Assembly: GCA_000027065.2 (NCBI GenBank)
Contig: FN543093.2
Coordinates: 3,166,074 to 3,230,073 of the forward strand
Reading direction: 5' to 3'
DNA from: Cronobacter turicensis z3032
GTDB lineage: Bacteria > Pseudomonadota > Gammaproteobacteria > Enterobacterales > Enterobacteriaceae
DNA: 64,000 nucleotides
Part shown: piece after piece, positions 1 to 8,573 of the stretch
Numbering within the stretch: position 1 is the stretch's first letter
Layout: every line of letters starts with the position of its first letter
Position numbers and translations under genes: made by a program
Notes under the pieces: model-generated
The model's input: the letters and a program-made list of their open reading frames with translations, nothing else
What the model was told of the DNA's origin: nothing
Database searches by the model: none

Positions 1-1138
1 GCGCCCAGCGCCAGGCGTCGCGGCGACCAAACACCCCCCAGCGGGTAAAGCTGCCGTCGGCGCTGGCGGCGAGATTCATGGCAATTGGCTCGTCGATAAA
101 AATGCCCTCTTTACGCCGCTCTTCCGGCACCAGCGCCAGCCCGCGCGCCACTGAATCGGCAGGATCGGTGGGCCGCCACGGACGCCCCGCAAGCTCGCCC
201 TGACGCAGCGTGCTTTTGCTCGCGCCAAAGAGCGCCTTGCACAGCTCCGTTTTTCCGGCGCCGGCGAGCCCGGCGATGCCCAGGATCTCCCCTTTGCGCA
301 GACGCAGCGAAATGTCCTGTAGCAGCGTCTCGTCATGCAACCCGTCTACCGCCAGCAACACCGCATCGTCAGGCGTCGGGCGGCGCGGCGGGTAGAGCGT
401 GTCGAGCGCGTGGCCCAGCATTTTCTCGACAATCTGCGAGCCGGAGAGCGAGGCCATCGGCCCGCTCTCAATCAGCCTGCCGTCGCGCAGCACCGTCAGG
501 GTGTCGCAGATGGCCTTCAGTTCATGAATGCGGTGAGAGATAAACACCACGCCCATGCCCTGCGCCTGGAGGCGTCTGACCACCGCGAACAGGCGTTCGC
601 TTTCATGTTGATCGAGCGGCGCGGTGGGTTCATCGAGAATCAGGTAACGGCAGTGATGCGAGAGCGCCCGCGCCAGCAGCACATGCTGTTTTTCGGCAAG
701 CGAGCAACTGTCGATACGGCGATTGACGTCCATATCGACATCAAGCTGCGCCAGCGCCGCACGGGCGCGGCGGCGAGTTTCACCCCAGCGGTAGCGCAGC
801 CCGCCCTCGCGCAAGCTGTCGAGCATAATGTTTTCCGCGACGCTCAGCCCCGGCACCAGCGCGGCGTCCACTTCCTGCTGCACCAGATGAATGCCGAGCG
901 CCTTGGCGTCGCGCGGGGAGCGGATGTTCGCGGGTTCGCCATCCAGCAGGATCTGGCCCTGATAGTGATCCCAGGCGCCGGAGAGCACCGCCATCAGCGT
1001 CGATTTTCCGGCGCCGTTTGCCCCGGTAAGCGCATGCACGGACCCGGCGCGCAGGATGAAATCCACCTGCGTCAGCGCCGGGAAGCCGCTGAAGGCCAGG
1101 GATATCGCGCGCATCTCAAGGCGCTGGTTCAGGGACAT
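1..1138 (-). CDS. Sugar ABC transporter ATP-binding protein (RbsA/MglA/XylG type), C-terminus cut by window edge
   Basis: The reading frame begins at an ATG (minus strand, base 1138) giving MSLNQRLEMRAISLAFSG and stays open to base 1, so about 379 residues are visible of a family that is normally close to 500. A Walker A motif (GANGAGKST) lies near residue 45. The architecture is that of a tandem-ATPase subunit of a monosaccharide importer (ribose, galactose or xylose class), which works at the cytoplasmic face with a permease and a periplasmic binding protein. Those partners would lie beyond the left edge. The substrate cannot be told from this subunit. The gene is divergent from hcxA across a 260-base gap. 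The long open frames on the plus strand here are mirror frames of this gene. Confidence 0.85.
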   Translation of the reverse strand, partial: MSLNQRLEMRAISLAFSGFPALTQVDFILRAGSVHALTGANGAGKSTLMAVLSGAWDHYQGQILLDGEPANIRSPRDAKALGIHLVQQEVDAALVPGLSVAENIMLDSLREGGLRYRWGETRRRARAALAQLDVDMDVNRRIDSCSLAEKQHVLLARALSHHCRYLILDEPTAPLDQHESERLFAVVRRLQAQGMGVVFISHRIHELKAICDTLTVLRDGRLIESGPMASLSGSQIVEKMLGHALDTLYPPRRPTPDDAVLLAVDGLHDETLLQDISLRLRKGEILGIAGLAGAGKTELCKALFGASKSTLRQGELAGRPWRPTDPADSVARGLALVPEERRKEGIFIDEPIAMNLAASADGSFTRWGVFGRRDAWRWA

Positions 1139-1243
1139 AGCGAGACGTCTCCACACGAATGATTAATCAGTTAAGCCAATCATTCACGCGGATATATTCG
1201 CTGGCAATGAATGAATCGGCATAAGATAAAGCAAAAAATTATT

Positions 1244-1359
1244 AGCCGTCCAGATGTCTGGACGTAATATTAGGATTTTTCAGGTTGCCGCCGCGTTTCG
1301 CCGCCAACGTGAAAAAATTGCATGCGCGCGGGCGACAATAATCGGACGTCCGGACGGCT
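1244..1359. promoter_or_regulatory. Candidate MetJ operators (tandem met boxes) upstream of hcxA
   Basis: Two clusters resemble tandem 8-bp met boxes (consensus AGACGTCT). Bases 1244-1267 read AGCCGTCC, AGATGTCT, GGACGTAA (6, 7 and 5 of 8 matches) and also form the perfect dyad CGTCCAGA-TG-TCTGGACG. Bases 1344-1359 read GGACGTCC, GGACGGCT (6 of 8 each). They lie in the gap between the divergent ABC ATPase and hcxA. My recollection is that E. coli ybdH (hcxA) belongs to the MetJ regulon, which supports the reading. A LacI-type operator for the sugar transporter could explain the first dyad instead. Confidence 0.45.
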
Positions 1360-1398
1360 TTTTGTGGCAGGATGGTAAAAAAGACAAGGACACCCTTC

Positions 1399-2487
1399 AT
1401 GAGCGATACCGACATCCGCGTGGTTCCCGGCCCGGCAAACTACTACTCCCACCCTGGCGCACTGGCGCGCCTGCATGATTTCTACACCCCTGCGCAACTC
1501 TCCCGCGCGGTCTGGGTATATGGCGAGCGGGCGATGGCCGCCGCGCGCCCTTTTCTCACCGACGCCATTGACGCGCCTGGCGCCACGCAGATTTTGTTTC
1601 GCGGGCATTGCAGCGAAAGCGATGTGAGCGCGCTTGCGGCCCGGGCGGGCGACGACCGCGCGGTTGTGATTGGCGTCGGCGGCGGCGCGCTGCTGGATAC
1701 CGCCAAAGCGCTGGCCCGACGCCTTGGCCTGCCGGTCGTGGCTATTCCCACTATCGCCGCCACCTGCGCGGCCTGGACGCCGCTCTCCGTCTGGTATAAC
1801 GACGCCGGTCAGGCACTGCACTTTGAGATTTTCGACGACGCCAACCATCTGGTGCTGGTGGAGCCGGACATTATCCTGCGCGCGCCAGCGGAATATCTGC
1901 TCGCGGGCATCGGCGACACGCTCGCCAAATGGTATGAAGCCGCGGTGCTGGCGCCTGCGCCTCATACCCTGCCGCTCACCGTGCGGCTCGGCCTTAATGC
2001 CGCGCTCGCCATTCGTGACGTGCTGCTGGCGCAGAGCGAAACGGCGCTCGCCGATCAGCATCGTGGCCTGCTCACGCAGGATTTCCGCGATGTGGTGGAT
2101 GCCATCATCGCGGGCGGCGGCATGGTCGGCGGGCTTGGCGAGCGCTATACGCGCGTCGCGGCGGCCCATGCGGTGCATAACGGTCTGACCGTACTGCCGC
2201 AGACGGAAAAATACCTGCACGGCACCAAAGTGGCCTACGGCATCCTGGTGCAGAGCGCCTTGCTCGGCCAGGACGACGTTCTCGCGCAGCTCATTGACGC
2301 CTGGCAGCGCTTCAGGCTGCCCACCACGCTCGCAGAGCTGGATGTGGATATTCACAACGCCGCCGAGCTGGACCGCGTTATCGCCCATACGCTGCGCCCG
2401 GTGGAATCGATCCACGCTCTGCCGGTGACGCTGTCGCCCGCGTTACTGCGCGCCGCCTTCGAAAAGGTGGAACACTTCGCCCGCTAA
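1399..2487 (+). CDS. hcxA: Hydroxycarboxylate dehydrogenase A (YbdH), iron-type alcohol dehydrogenase fold
   Basis: The 362-residue product aligns along its whole length with E. coli HcxA/YbdH, a group III (glycerol-dehydrogenase-like) NAD(P)H-dependent oxidoreductase that reduces 2-oxo acids such as 2-oxobutyrate and 2-oxoglutarate in the cytoplasm. Visible hallmarks are the nucleotide-binding GVGGGALLDTAKALARRL near residue 90 and the conserved AGIGDTLAKWYEA and HGTKVAYG blocks that carry metal and substrate contacts. I chose the ATG at 1399 because AAGGA lies at 1386-1390 and the product then matches the E. coli N-terminus; an in-frame ATG at 1372 would add nine non-conserved residues. In E. 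coli hcxA lies next to ybdD-cstA; here an MFS gene and a toxin-antitoxin pair intervene. Confidence 0.93.
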   Translation: MSDTDIRVVPGPANYYSHPGALARLHDFYTPAQLSRAVWVYGERAMAAARPFLTDAIDAPGATQILFRGHCSESDVSALAARAGDDRAVVIGVGGGALLDTAKALARRLGLPVVAIPTIAATCAAWTPLSVWYNDAGQALHFEIFDDANHLVLVEPDIILRAPAEYLLAGIGDTLAKWYEAAVLAPAPHTLPLTVRLGLNAALAIRDVLLAQSETALADQHRGLLTQDFRDVVDAIIAGGGMVGGLGERYTRVAAAHAVHNGLTVLPQTEKYLHGTKVAYGILVQSALLGQDDVLAQLIDAWQRFRLPTTLAELDVDIHNAAELDRVIAHTLRPVESIHALPVTLSPALLRAAFEKVEHFAR

Positions 2488-2599
2488 GCAAATCGCACAG
2501 GGTGCGATGCCACTTTTTGCGAAATCCCTGTAGGCTTAAACCTCTCGCGCGGCGATAACAATTCCTTCACGCCGCGTTTTAATACGTTCGGGATGGTTT

Positions 2600-3835
2600 A
2601 TGGCTTCTGTACACTCTGATGGCGGCGCGTCGCTGCTGGCGCACCGTTCGTTTGTCGCCTTCTGGCTGGCGCGGACCTGCTCCGGTTTTGGTTTCCAGAT
2701 GTTGTCTATCGTGGTGGGCTGGCAGATTTACGCCCTCACCCACAGCGCGTTTTATCTCGGTCTGATAGGCCTGGTGCAGTTTCTTCCGTCCGTGACGCTG
2801 GCGCTCTGGGCGGGGCATATCGCCGATCAGCGCGATCGCCGCCGGGTGGTGTTGATTGGCCAACTGGTGGAGTGGCTCGCCATCGTCGCGCTGGCCGCAG
2901 CCACCGTGGCGCACCTTGCCGACGTGAAGATTATCCTCGGGCTGATTTTTATTATTTCCGTCGCCAAAGTGATGGAGGCGCCGTCGTTGCAGTCGATGCT
3001 GCCGGCGCTGGTGCCGCCCGCCCTGCTGGCGCGCGCCACGGCGGCGAGCGCGGTATCAAGCCAGGCGGCGATGATCATGGGCCCGGCGCTGGGCGGGCTG
3101 CTGTATGTTTTCGGCGCGCAGGTGGTGTATGCGCTAACCGCTGTGCTGTATCTCATTTCTGTCGCGATGGTCAGCCGCCTGCGCTATGAACAGACGCCGC
3201 CTGCGCGCCAGCCCGCGAGCCTCGCCACGCTGTTTGCGGGCGTGAAGTTTATCCGCGAGCGCCCGGACGTGCTGGGCGTGATTTCGCTCGATCTCTTTGC
3301 GGTGCTGCTGGGCGGTGCCACCGCGCTGCTGCCGATTTACGCCCACGATATTCTGCATACCGGCCCGTGGGGGCTGGGGCTGCTGCGCGCCGCGCCCGCC
3401 GTCGGCGCGCTGCTGGTGGGCTTCTGGCTGAGCCGCCGGTCGCTTGAGAAACATGTCGGGATGATTATGTTTTTGTCCGTGGCGGGCTTTGGCGTGGCGA
3501 CGCTGGTGTTCGCGCTCTCCAGCAACCTGTGGCTGTCGCTTATCGCGCTCTTTGCGACAGGCGGGTTTGATATGGTGAGCATGGTTATCCGCGGCGCGCT
3601 GGTGCAGCTCGATACCCCCAACGAGATGCTGGGCCGCGTGAACGCCGTTAACTCAATATTTATCAATACCTCGAACCAGCTTGGCGAATTTGAATCCGGC
3701 ATGCTGGCGGCGCTGCTGGGCACCGTGCCCGCTGCGGCCATCGGCGGCATCGGCACGCTGGTGGTAGTCGGACTCTGGATGCGCCTGTTTCCGTCGCTGC
3801 GCAAACGCCAGCGCCTCGAAGAGACAACAGCCTGA
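2600..3835 (+). CDS. MFS efflux transporter, EntS-like (DHA3 class)
   Basis: A 411-residue integral membrane protein with about twelve hydrophobic segments. It has an MFS motif A-like loop between TM2 and TM3 (GHIADQRDRRRVV) and resembles EntS-type exporters. It probably exports small molecules across the inner membrane by proton antiport; the substrate is unknown. It is a different gene from the true entS at 13.4-14.6 kb. It follows hcxA by 112 bases in the same direction and ends at a strong terminator. Linkage to the enterobactin cluster makes siderophore or metabolite export conceivable, but no Fur box was evident upstream. Confidence 0.8.
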   Translation: MASVHSDGGASLLAHRSFVAFWLARTCSGFGFQMLSIVVGWQIYALTHSAFYLGLIGLVQFLPSVTLALWAGHIADQRDRRRVVLIGQLVEWLAIVALAAATVAHLADVKIILGLIFIISVAKVMEAPSLQSMLPALVPPALLARATAASAVSSQAAMIMGPALGGLLYVFGAQVVYALTAVLYLISVAMVSRLRYEQTPPARQPASLATLFAGVKFIRERPDVLGVISLDLFAVLLGGATALLPIYAHDILHTGPWGLGLLRAAPAVGALLVGFWLSRRSLEKHVGMIMFLSVAGFGVATLVFALSSNLWLSLIALFATGGFDMVSMVIRGALVQLDTPNEMLGRVNAVNSIFINTSNQLGEFESGMLAALLGTVPAAAIGGIGTLVVVGLWMRLFPSLRKRQRLEETTA

Positions 3836-3847
3836 CGCCACAACGCA

Positions 3848-3870
3848 ACGCCTTCTTCGGAAGGCGTTTT
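3848..3870 (+). terminator. Rho-independent terminator after the MFS gene
   Basis: A perfect 8-bp stem ACGCCTTC / GAAGGCGT closes a TTCG tetraloop and is followed by TTTT. It lies 13 bases after the MFS stop codon. Confidence 0.85.
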
Positions 3871-4018
3871 GCGAGACGTCACGAGAAACCTTACTCTGCC
3901 GCTTTCCTCCTTCCCTCACCCCGTTTAACGTTGCCGCATAAGAAAATGCTTTTCGGAATAAAACTTATACTCTTATATTTTACTTATAATATGGAAGCGG
4001 ATAGAGTGAGGGAACGCA

Positions 4019-4279
4019 ATGGAAATTAGATGGACGAAGCGGGCGTACAAGCAACTGGGCGCCGTACCGGAAAGCGACCGACTCACGCTTTATAAGAAGG
4101 TCTCCGCCCTCTCCACCGAAGAGACCAGGCTGGACATTGTAAAACTGGCGGGGCTGAAACCCCGATATCGACTGCGGGTGGGGAGTTATCGGGTTATTTA
4201 CGAGCGTGTGGCGGGTGTTCCGGTTATCTGCCTCATTCTGGAAGTTAAACGCAGAACCACGACCACTTACCTTAATTAA
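4019..4279 (+). CDS. RelE/HigB-type toxin of a type II toxin-antitoxin pair
   Basis: An 86-residue basic protein with the RelE/ParE fold signature: an N-terminal helical pair (WTKRAYKQL) and a C-terminal block (YRLRVGSYRVIYE...LEVKRR). Such proteins usually cleave mRNA on the ribosome. The start ATG at 4019 follows a GTGAGGGA ribosome-binding site. An AT-rich promoter stretch upstream carries a perfect TATAAT -10 at 3985-3990. The toxin precedes its antitoxin by 12 bases, the order usual for HigBA-like pairs. Both genes sit between hcxA/MFS and ybdD, a spot without such genes in E. coli, so they were probably acquired. Confidence 0.82.
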   Translation: MEIRWTKRAYKQLGAVPESDRLTLYKKVSALSTEETRLDIVKLAGLKPRYRLRVGSYRVIYERVAGVPVICLILEVKRRTTTTYLN

Positions 4280-4291
4280 CGGGGGTTAGAT

Positions 4292-4672
4292 ATGCTCAAC
4301 GCACAAATTATTCATGATAAACAGGGCAAACCCGAGTATGCGGTCATCCCTTACGAACTCTATCTGTCTGTGCTGGCGCAGCTGGAAGATGACGAGGCGC
4401 TGGCGTCATTGCCCTGGGAGCCGGACAGCGACGATGACGTAACGATACCGCATGAAGTGGTGGCGATTTCCGTCGAACAAGAGGTCAGCTTACAAGCCGC
4501 CTGGCGCATCTGGCGCGGCCTCTCTCAGCAAGAGGTGGCGGAAAAACTCGGCATCAGTCAGTCGGCGGTTTCACAGCTCGAATCGCCGGATTCACGTCCA
4601 CAAAAACGCACCCGCGAGAAACTGGCGGCGCTGTACGGTTGCCAGCCGGAACAGCTGATCCTTTACCGTTGA
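4292..4672 (+). CDS. XRE-family (HigA-like) antitoxin
   Basis: A 126-residue protein with an N-terminal segment that resembles a Phd/MazE-like neutralising arm (VIPYELYLSVLAQLEDDE), an acidic linker, and a C-terminal Cro/C1 helix-turn-helix (LSQQEVAEKLGISQSAVSQLES, about residues 74-95). It should neutralise the upstream RelE-type toxin and repress the pair. GGGGTTAG precedes the ATG. It ends 10 bases before the 3' end of the convergent ybdD. Confidence 0.85.
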   Translation: MLNAQIIHDKQGKPEYAVIPYELYLSVLAQLEDDEALASLPWEPDSDDDVTIPHEVVAISVEQEVSLQAAWRIWRGLSQQEVAEKLGISQSAVSQLESPDSRPQKRTREKLAALYGCQPEQLILYR

Positions 4673-4682
4673 GGCTCGATGC

Positions 4683-4880
4683 TCAACAGCATTTCGCCCC
4701 GCCTTTCGCACCATAGCGGGCATCCTGGCGTTCGCGGAAGAATTCCTCATAGGTCATCGGCGTCTGGTCAGGGTGGTTAACGCGCATGTGTTCGACGTAG
4801 TTGTCGTAATCAGGCACGCCGATCATCATTTTTGCAGCCTGGCCGAGGTATTTCCCGGCTTTGGCGAGGGTATCAAACAT
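4683..4880 (-). CDS. ybdD: YbdD/YjiX family small protein (DUF466)
   Basis: A 65-residue protein nearly identical to E. coli YbdD, with the family core ([31 protein letters not shown]) and a terminal Cys-Cys. The family always accompanies CstA-type pyruvate/peptide carriers (the paralogue YjiX goes with BtsT) and is thought to be an accessory subunit; its biochemical role is not settled. It lies downstream of cstA in the same direction, with a repeat pair in the 158-base gap. Confidence 0.93.
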   Translation of the reverse strand: MFDTLAKAGKYLGQAAKMMIGVPDYDNYVEHMRVNHPDQTPMTYEEFFRERQDARYGAKGGAKCC

Positions 4881-4932
4881 TTTTTATCCTTAACGGTTGG
4901 CTTCGTTGATGACGTGTAGCCTGGTTCACCAC

Positions 4933-5016
4933 GGCGGGTGCGCTTCGCTTACCCGCCCTACAACTAAGAACAGCGCGGTTGCCGCACGTAGGGTGGGTAG
5001 CGTCAGCGCACCCACC
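4933..5016. repeat. Inverted pair of REP-like palindromes, ybdD-cstA gap
   Basis: Two copies of a 29-base element face each other: 4933-4961 (GGCGGGTGCGC...CTTACCCGCCCTAC) and 4988-5016 (GTAGGGTGGGTAGCG...GCGCACCCACC). Each is itself a palindrome that can fold into a hairpin, and the pair resembles a BIME (paired REP) arrangement. The same family recurs at 7319-7397 and 17585-17716. It lies between cstA and ybdD and may stabilise the upstream mRNA end. Confidence 0.85.
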
Positions 5017-5038
5017 CTTCTGGCGTCCACCACCTCAC

Positions 5039-7144
5039 TCAATGCGCGCTTTTCGCCTGTGCGACCCTCTGCTCCACACTGGCGGGCATCGGCTCATACG
5101 GCGTCTCGTTGGCCGTCGGCTTATCCTGCTTCAGCGCCGCCCGCGCGGTTTTGATGGAGAACAGCGCCAGCACCACGACGACCACCATAAAGAAAATGGT
5201 CAGGCCCGCGTCGAGACGGTTATTAAACACCAGTTGGCTCAGCTGCGCCTCGGTGTACTGCGGCGGAATGTTCCCACTCTCCAGAATCGCCTGGAATTTA
5301 CCGGCGATGGCGAGAAAGCCCACTTTATTATCCGGGCTGAACGCCTTCTGCCAGCCAGCAGTGAGCGTACAAACCAGCAGCCACGCGGTCGGCACCAGCG
5401 CCACCCATGCATAACGCTGGCGCTTCATCTTAAACAGCACCACGGCGCAGAGCATCAGCGCCATGCCCGCCAGCATCTGGTTGGCGATACCAAACAGCGG
5501 CCACAGCGTGTTAATACCGCCGAGCGGATCCACCACGCCCTGATGCAGGAAATAGCCCCATGCCAGCACGCACAGCGCCGTCGCCAGCAGGTTGGCGGGC
5601 AGTGAATCGGTGCGTTTGAGGCCTGGCGAAATGACGCCGAGCAGATCCTGCAGCATAAAGCGCGCGGCGCGGGTGCCCGCATCCACCGCCGTCAGGATAA
5701 ACAGCGCCTCAAACAGAATGGCGAAGTGATACCAGAACGACACATCCATCAGGCCGCCGAGCGCCCCATGGAGAATATACGCCATGCCCACCGCCAGCGT
5801 CGGCGCGCCGCCCGCCCGCGAGATAATCGTCTGCTCGCCTACTTCGTTCGCAATCTGATTAAGCGTATCCGGCGTTATCTGGAAGCCCCAGCCGCTCACC
5901 ACCTGGGCGGCCGACGCGACCACATCCGCCGTGCCTGCGGGCGCCAGTACCGCCATCGGGCTGTTCATCGCGAAGTAAACGCCGGGGTCGATAACGCAGG
6001 CCGAGACCAGCGCCATGATCGCGACAAACGACTCCATCAGCATGCCGCCGTAGCCGATAAAGCAGGCCTGGTTTTCATTGGCGAGCATTTTCGGCGTGGT
6101 GCCGGAGGCGATGAGCGCATGGAAGCCCGACACCGCGCCACAGGCGATGGTGATAAACAGGAACGGGAACAGATTACCGGTCCAGACCGGGCCGGTGCCG
6201 TCGATGAATTTGGTCATCGCGGGCATCGTCAGCGTCGGGCGCATGATCAGAATGCCGATGGCGAGGCCGACAATGGTGCCGATTTTGAGGAACGTCGAGA
6301 GGTAATCGCGCGGCGCAAGGAGCAGCCAGACCGGCAATACCGCCGCGACAAACCCGTAACCCACCAGCATCCAGGTTAACTGTACGCCGGTGAAATCAAA
6401 CCACGGCGCCCACGTCGGGCTCTGCGCCACCCAGCCGCCGGAGACAATGGCAAATACCAGCATCACCAGGCCGATAACTGACACTTCGCCGATGCGTCCT
6501 GGCCGCAGATAACGAATATAAATGCCCATAAAGAGCGCAAGCGGAATGGTAAAGGCGACGGTATAAGTGCCCCACGGGCTGTGGGTCAGCGCTTTCACGA
6601 CGATCATCGCCAGCACCGCCAGGATGATAATCATAATCATGAAGCAGGCGACGAGCGCGATGACGCCCGCGGTGTTGCCCATTTCTTCTTTGACCAGTTC
6701 GCCGAGCGACCGACCGTCGCGGCGGGTGGAGACAAACAGCACCATGAAATCCTGTACCGCGCCTGCCAGTACAACGCCTGCGAGGATCCAGATCATGCCA
6801 GGCAGATACCCCATCTGCGCCGCCAGTACCGGCCCCACCAGCGGCCCGGCCCCGGCTATCGCCGCAAAATGGTGACCGAACAGCACTTTTTTATCGGTGG
6901 GGACATAGTCGAGCCCGTCGTTATGGCGCACCGCGGGCGTCATGCGCGTCGGGTCGACGGCCAGCACGCGTTTGGCGATGAAGAGACCATAAAAACGGTA
7001 AGCGATAAGATAGATACAGACGGCGGCGACCACGATCCAGAGCGCGTTGATCTGCTCGCCGCGGTTAAGGGCGATATAGCCCAGCGCAAATGCGCCCACC
7101 ACGGAGAGCGCCGCCCAGATAAGGTATTTCCCTGAGTTCGTCAT
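5039..7144 (-). CDS. cstA: Carbon starvation protein A, pyruvate/peptide transporter
   Basis: A 701-residue polytopic inner-membrane protein matching E. coli CstA along its length, with the N-terminal CstA signature block (GHHFAAIAGAGPLVGPVLAAQ, about residues 90-110) and many hydrophobic helices. CstA takes up pyruvate and is also implicated in peptide use during carbon starvation. In E. coli it is under CRP and CsrA control; a GGA-containing leader (ATGGATAAC) just before the start could be a CsrA contact but I could not confirm it. It is flanked on both sides by repeat pairs, and ybdD follows in the same direction. Confidence 0.95.
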   Translation of the reverse strand: MTNSGKYLIWAALSVVGAFALGYIALNRGEQINALWIVVAAVCIYLIAYRFYGLFIAKRVLAVDPTRMTPAVRHNDGLDYVPTDKKVLFGHHFAAIAGAGPLVGPVLAAQMGYLPGMIWILAGVVLAGAVQDFMVLFVSTRRDGRSLGELVKEEMGNTAGVIALVACFMIMIIILAVLAMIVVKALTHSPWGTYTVAFTIPLALFMGIYIRYLRPGRIGEVSVIGLVMLVFAIVSGGWVAQSPTWAPWFDFTGVQLTWMLVGYGFVAAVLPVWLLLAPRDYLSTFLKIGTIVGLAIGILIMRPTLTMPAMTKFIDGTGPVWTGNLFPFLFITIACGAVSGFHALIASGTTPKMLANENQACFIGYGGMLMESFVAIMALVSACVIDPGVYFAMNSPMAVLAPAGTADVVASAAQVVSGWGFQITPDTLNQIANEVGEQTIISRAGGAPTLAVGMAYILHGALGGLMDVSFWYHFAILFEALFILTAVDAGTRAARFMLQDLLGVISPGLKRTDSLPANLLATALCVLAWGYFLHQGVVDPLGGINTLWPLFGIANQMLAGMALMLCAVVLFKMKRQRYAWVALVPTAWLLVCTLTAGWQKAFSPDNKVGFLAIAGKFQAILESGNIPPQYTEAQLSQLVFNNRLDAGLTIFFMVVVVVLALFSIKTARAALKQDKPTANETPYEPMPASVEQRVAQAKSAH

Positions 7145-7318
7145 AATAGTTATCCATTCAGTGAAACAGTGAGTGAAACATAGGTGTTACATTTTGTTTC
7201 TATATCACCAAAATGGATTTAACAACTTAGCCACCAGAGAAACGCGTCCTGGCGGCAGGGATTTACGTCAGTCTGTTAACGGGATCACGGGGCTGGCGGG
7301 TTCCCGGTGGTTTAACGC

Positions 7319-7397
7319 GGCGGGTGCGCTGCGCTTACCCGCCCTACACACTTTGGGACCGGGCTTTCGTAGGGCAGGTCAGCGAAGCGCACCCACC
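7319..7397. repeat. Inverted pair of REP-like palindromes between cstA and entH
   Basis: Copies at 7319-7347 (GGCGGGTGCGC...CTTACCCGCCCTAC) and, inverted, 7369-7397 (GTAGGGCAGGTCAGCG...GCGCACCCACC). Same family and same head-to-head layout as 4933-5016. They occupy the 3' side of entH. Confidence 0.85.
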
Positions 7398-7406
7398 ACA
7401 CATAAC

Positions 7407-7820
7407 CTACCCCATAACCGCCGTACTTAACCGGCTGGTGCAGCAGCGCCGCCCCTGTTCGTCATAAATCACGATCTCCCAGCACTGGCTCTGCCGCCCC
7501 AGATGCAACGGCTGACAAACGCCGCGCACCTGGCCCTGCGACACCGCGCGGTGATGAGACGCGCTGATTTCGGTGCCCACCACGCACTGCCCGTCACGGG
7601 TAGTCAGGTAACCGGCCATCGAGCCGAGCGTTTCGGCAAGCGCCGCGGAGGCGCCGCCGTGCAGCAGACCGAACGGCTGATGCGTGCGCGTATCGACCGG
7701 CATGGTGGCCTCCAGCAAATCATCGCCGAGACGGGTATATTCGATCCCCAGATGCTCCACCAGCGTGCCGACGCTGGTCGCGTTCAGCGCCTCAAGCGTC
7801 ATGTGTCGTTTCCAGATCAT
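7407..7820 (-). CDS. entH: Enterobactin proofreading thioesterase
   Basis: A 137-residue hotdog-fold acyl-CoA/acyl-carrier thioesterase, near-identical to E. coli EntH (YbdB). The conserved [15 protein letters not shown] block (about residues 54-68) holds the catalytic Glu on the hotdog helix. EntH removes wrongly loaded acyl groups from the aryl carrier domain of EntB and so keeps the synthetase running. It is the last gene of entCEBAH and starts immediately after the entA stop codon. Confidence 0.95.
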   Translation of the reverse strand: MIWKRHMTLEALNATSVGTLVEHLGIEYTRLGDDLLEATMPVDTRTHQPFGLLHGGASAALAETLGSMAGYLTTRDGQCVVGTEISASHHRAVSQGQVRGVCQPLHLGRQSQCWEIVIYDEQGRRCCTSRLSTAVMG

Positions 7821-8573
7821 CTATGCTCCAAGCGTTGAGCCGCCGTCGATAACAATATCCTGTAGCGTAATGTGGCTTGCGAGATCCGAGGCGAGAAACA
7901 GGATGGTGTTCGCCACGTCCTGCGGCTGCGCAATCTTGCCGAGCGGAATACCGAGCTTAAACTGCCCGGCAAAACCGCGAATGCGCTGCTGTTCAGCATC
8001 GTCGCTTTTCCAGAGCGTGCGCTGCATATCGGTGTCGGTCGAGCCCGGCGACACCAGATTTGCGCGCACGCCAGAGGACGCCAGCTCCAGCCCCACGGTC
8101 AGCGCCAGGCTTTTGAGCGCCGCTTTCGAAGCGCCATACGCCGACATCCCGAGGCGCGGCGTATGGGCGGCGTCGGACGCGACGGTCACGATAGCCCCGC
8201 CCTTCTGCGCGCGAAACTGCGCCATCGTCTGCTGAAAGAAGTTAAACGCGCCGCCCACGTTCACCGCGAACGTCTGCTGCCAGTCGTCGGGAGAGAGTTC
8301 ATCCGTCGCGCCCATGCGCAGAATGCCCGCCGCGTTCACCAGCACATCAAGACGGGCGCTATTAGTGAGCAACCGCTGGCAAACATCCGCCACCGCCGCG
8401 GCGTCCGCCACATCGAGCGTTTCACACGCAAACGGATAATCGGCCAGTGGAAATGCCAGATCGAAACCGGTTACCTTCGCGCCCGCCGCGACAAACGCCA
8501 GCGCGGTGGTATAGCCAATGCCCTTGCCCGCGCCCGTCACCCAGACGTTTTTCCCCCGGAAATCGAGCGTCAT
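7821..8573 (-). CDS. entA: 2,3-dihydro-2,3-dihydroxybenzoate dehydrogenase
   Basis: A 250-residue short-chain dehydrogenase that oxidises 2,3-dihydro-2,3-DHB to 2,3-dihydroxybenzoate with NAD+, the last step of the enterobactin aryl precursor. The Rossmann motif TGAGKGIG is near residue 12 and the active-site Ser...YGASK is visible. I placed the start at 8573, where ATG overlaps the entB stop as ATGA and the product reads MTLDFRGKNVW, like E. coli; a frame extending to 8603 lies inside entB. Translation is probably coupled to entB. Confidence 0.95.
   Translation of the reverse strand: MTLDFRGKNVWVTGAGKGIGYTTALAFVAAGAKVTGFDLAFPLADYPFACETLDVADAAAVADVCQRLLTNSARLDVLVNAAGILRMGATDELSPDDWQQTFAVNVGGAFNFFQQTMAQFRAQKGGAIVTVASDAAHTPRLGMSAYGASKAALKSLALTVGLELASSGVRANLVSPGSTDTDMQRTLWKSDDAEQQRIRGFAGQFKLGIPLGKIAQPQDVANTILFLASDLASHITLQDIVIDGGSTLGA

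Noticed and set aside
335..1162. 275-codon plus-strand frame at the left edge
   Set aside because: It is the mirror of the sugar ABC ATPase, whose Walker A motif lies on the minus strand.
7145..7318. CRP site upstream of cstA
   Set aside because: CRP control is known in E. coli, but no TGTGA-N6-TCACA-like pair was convincing here.
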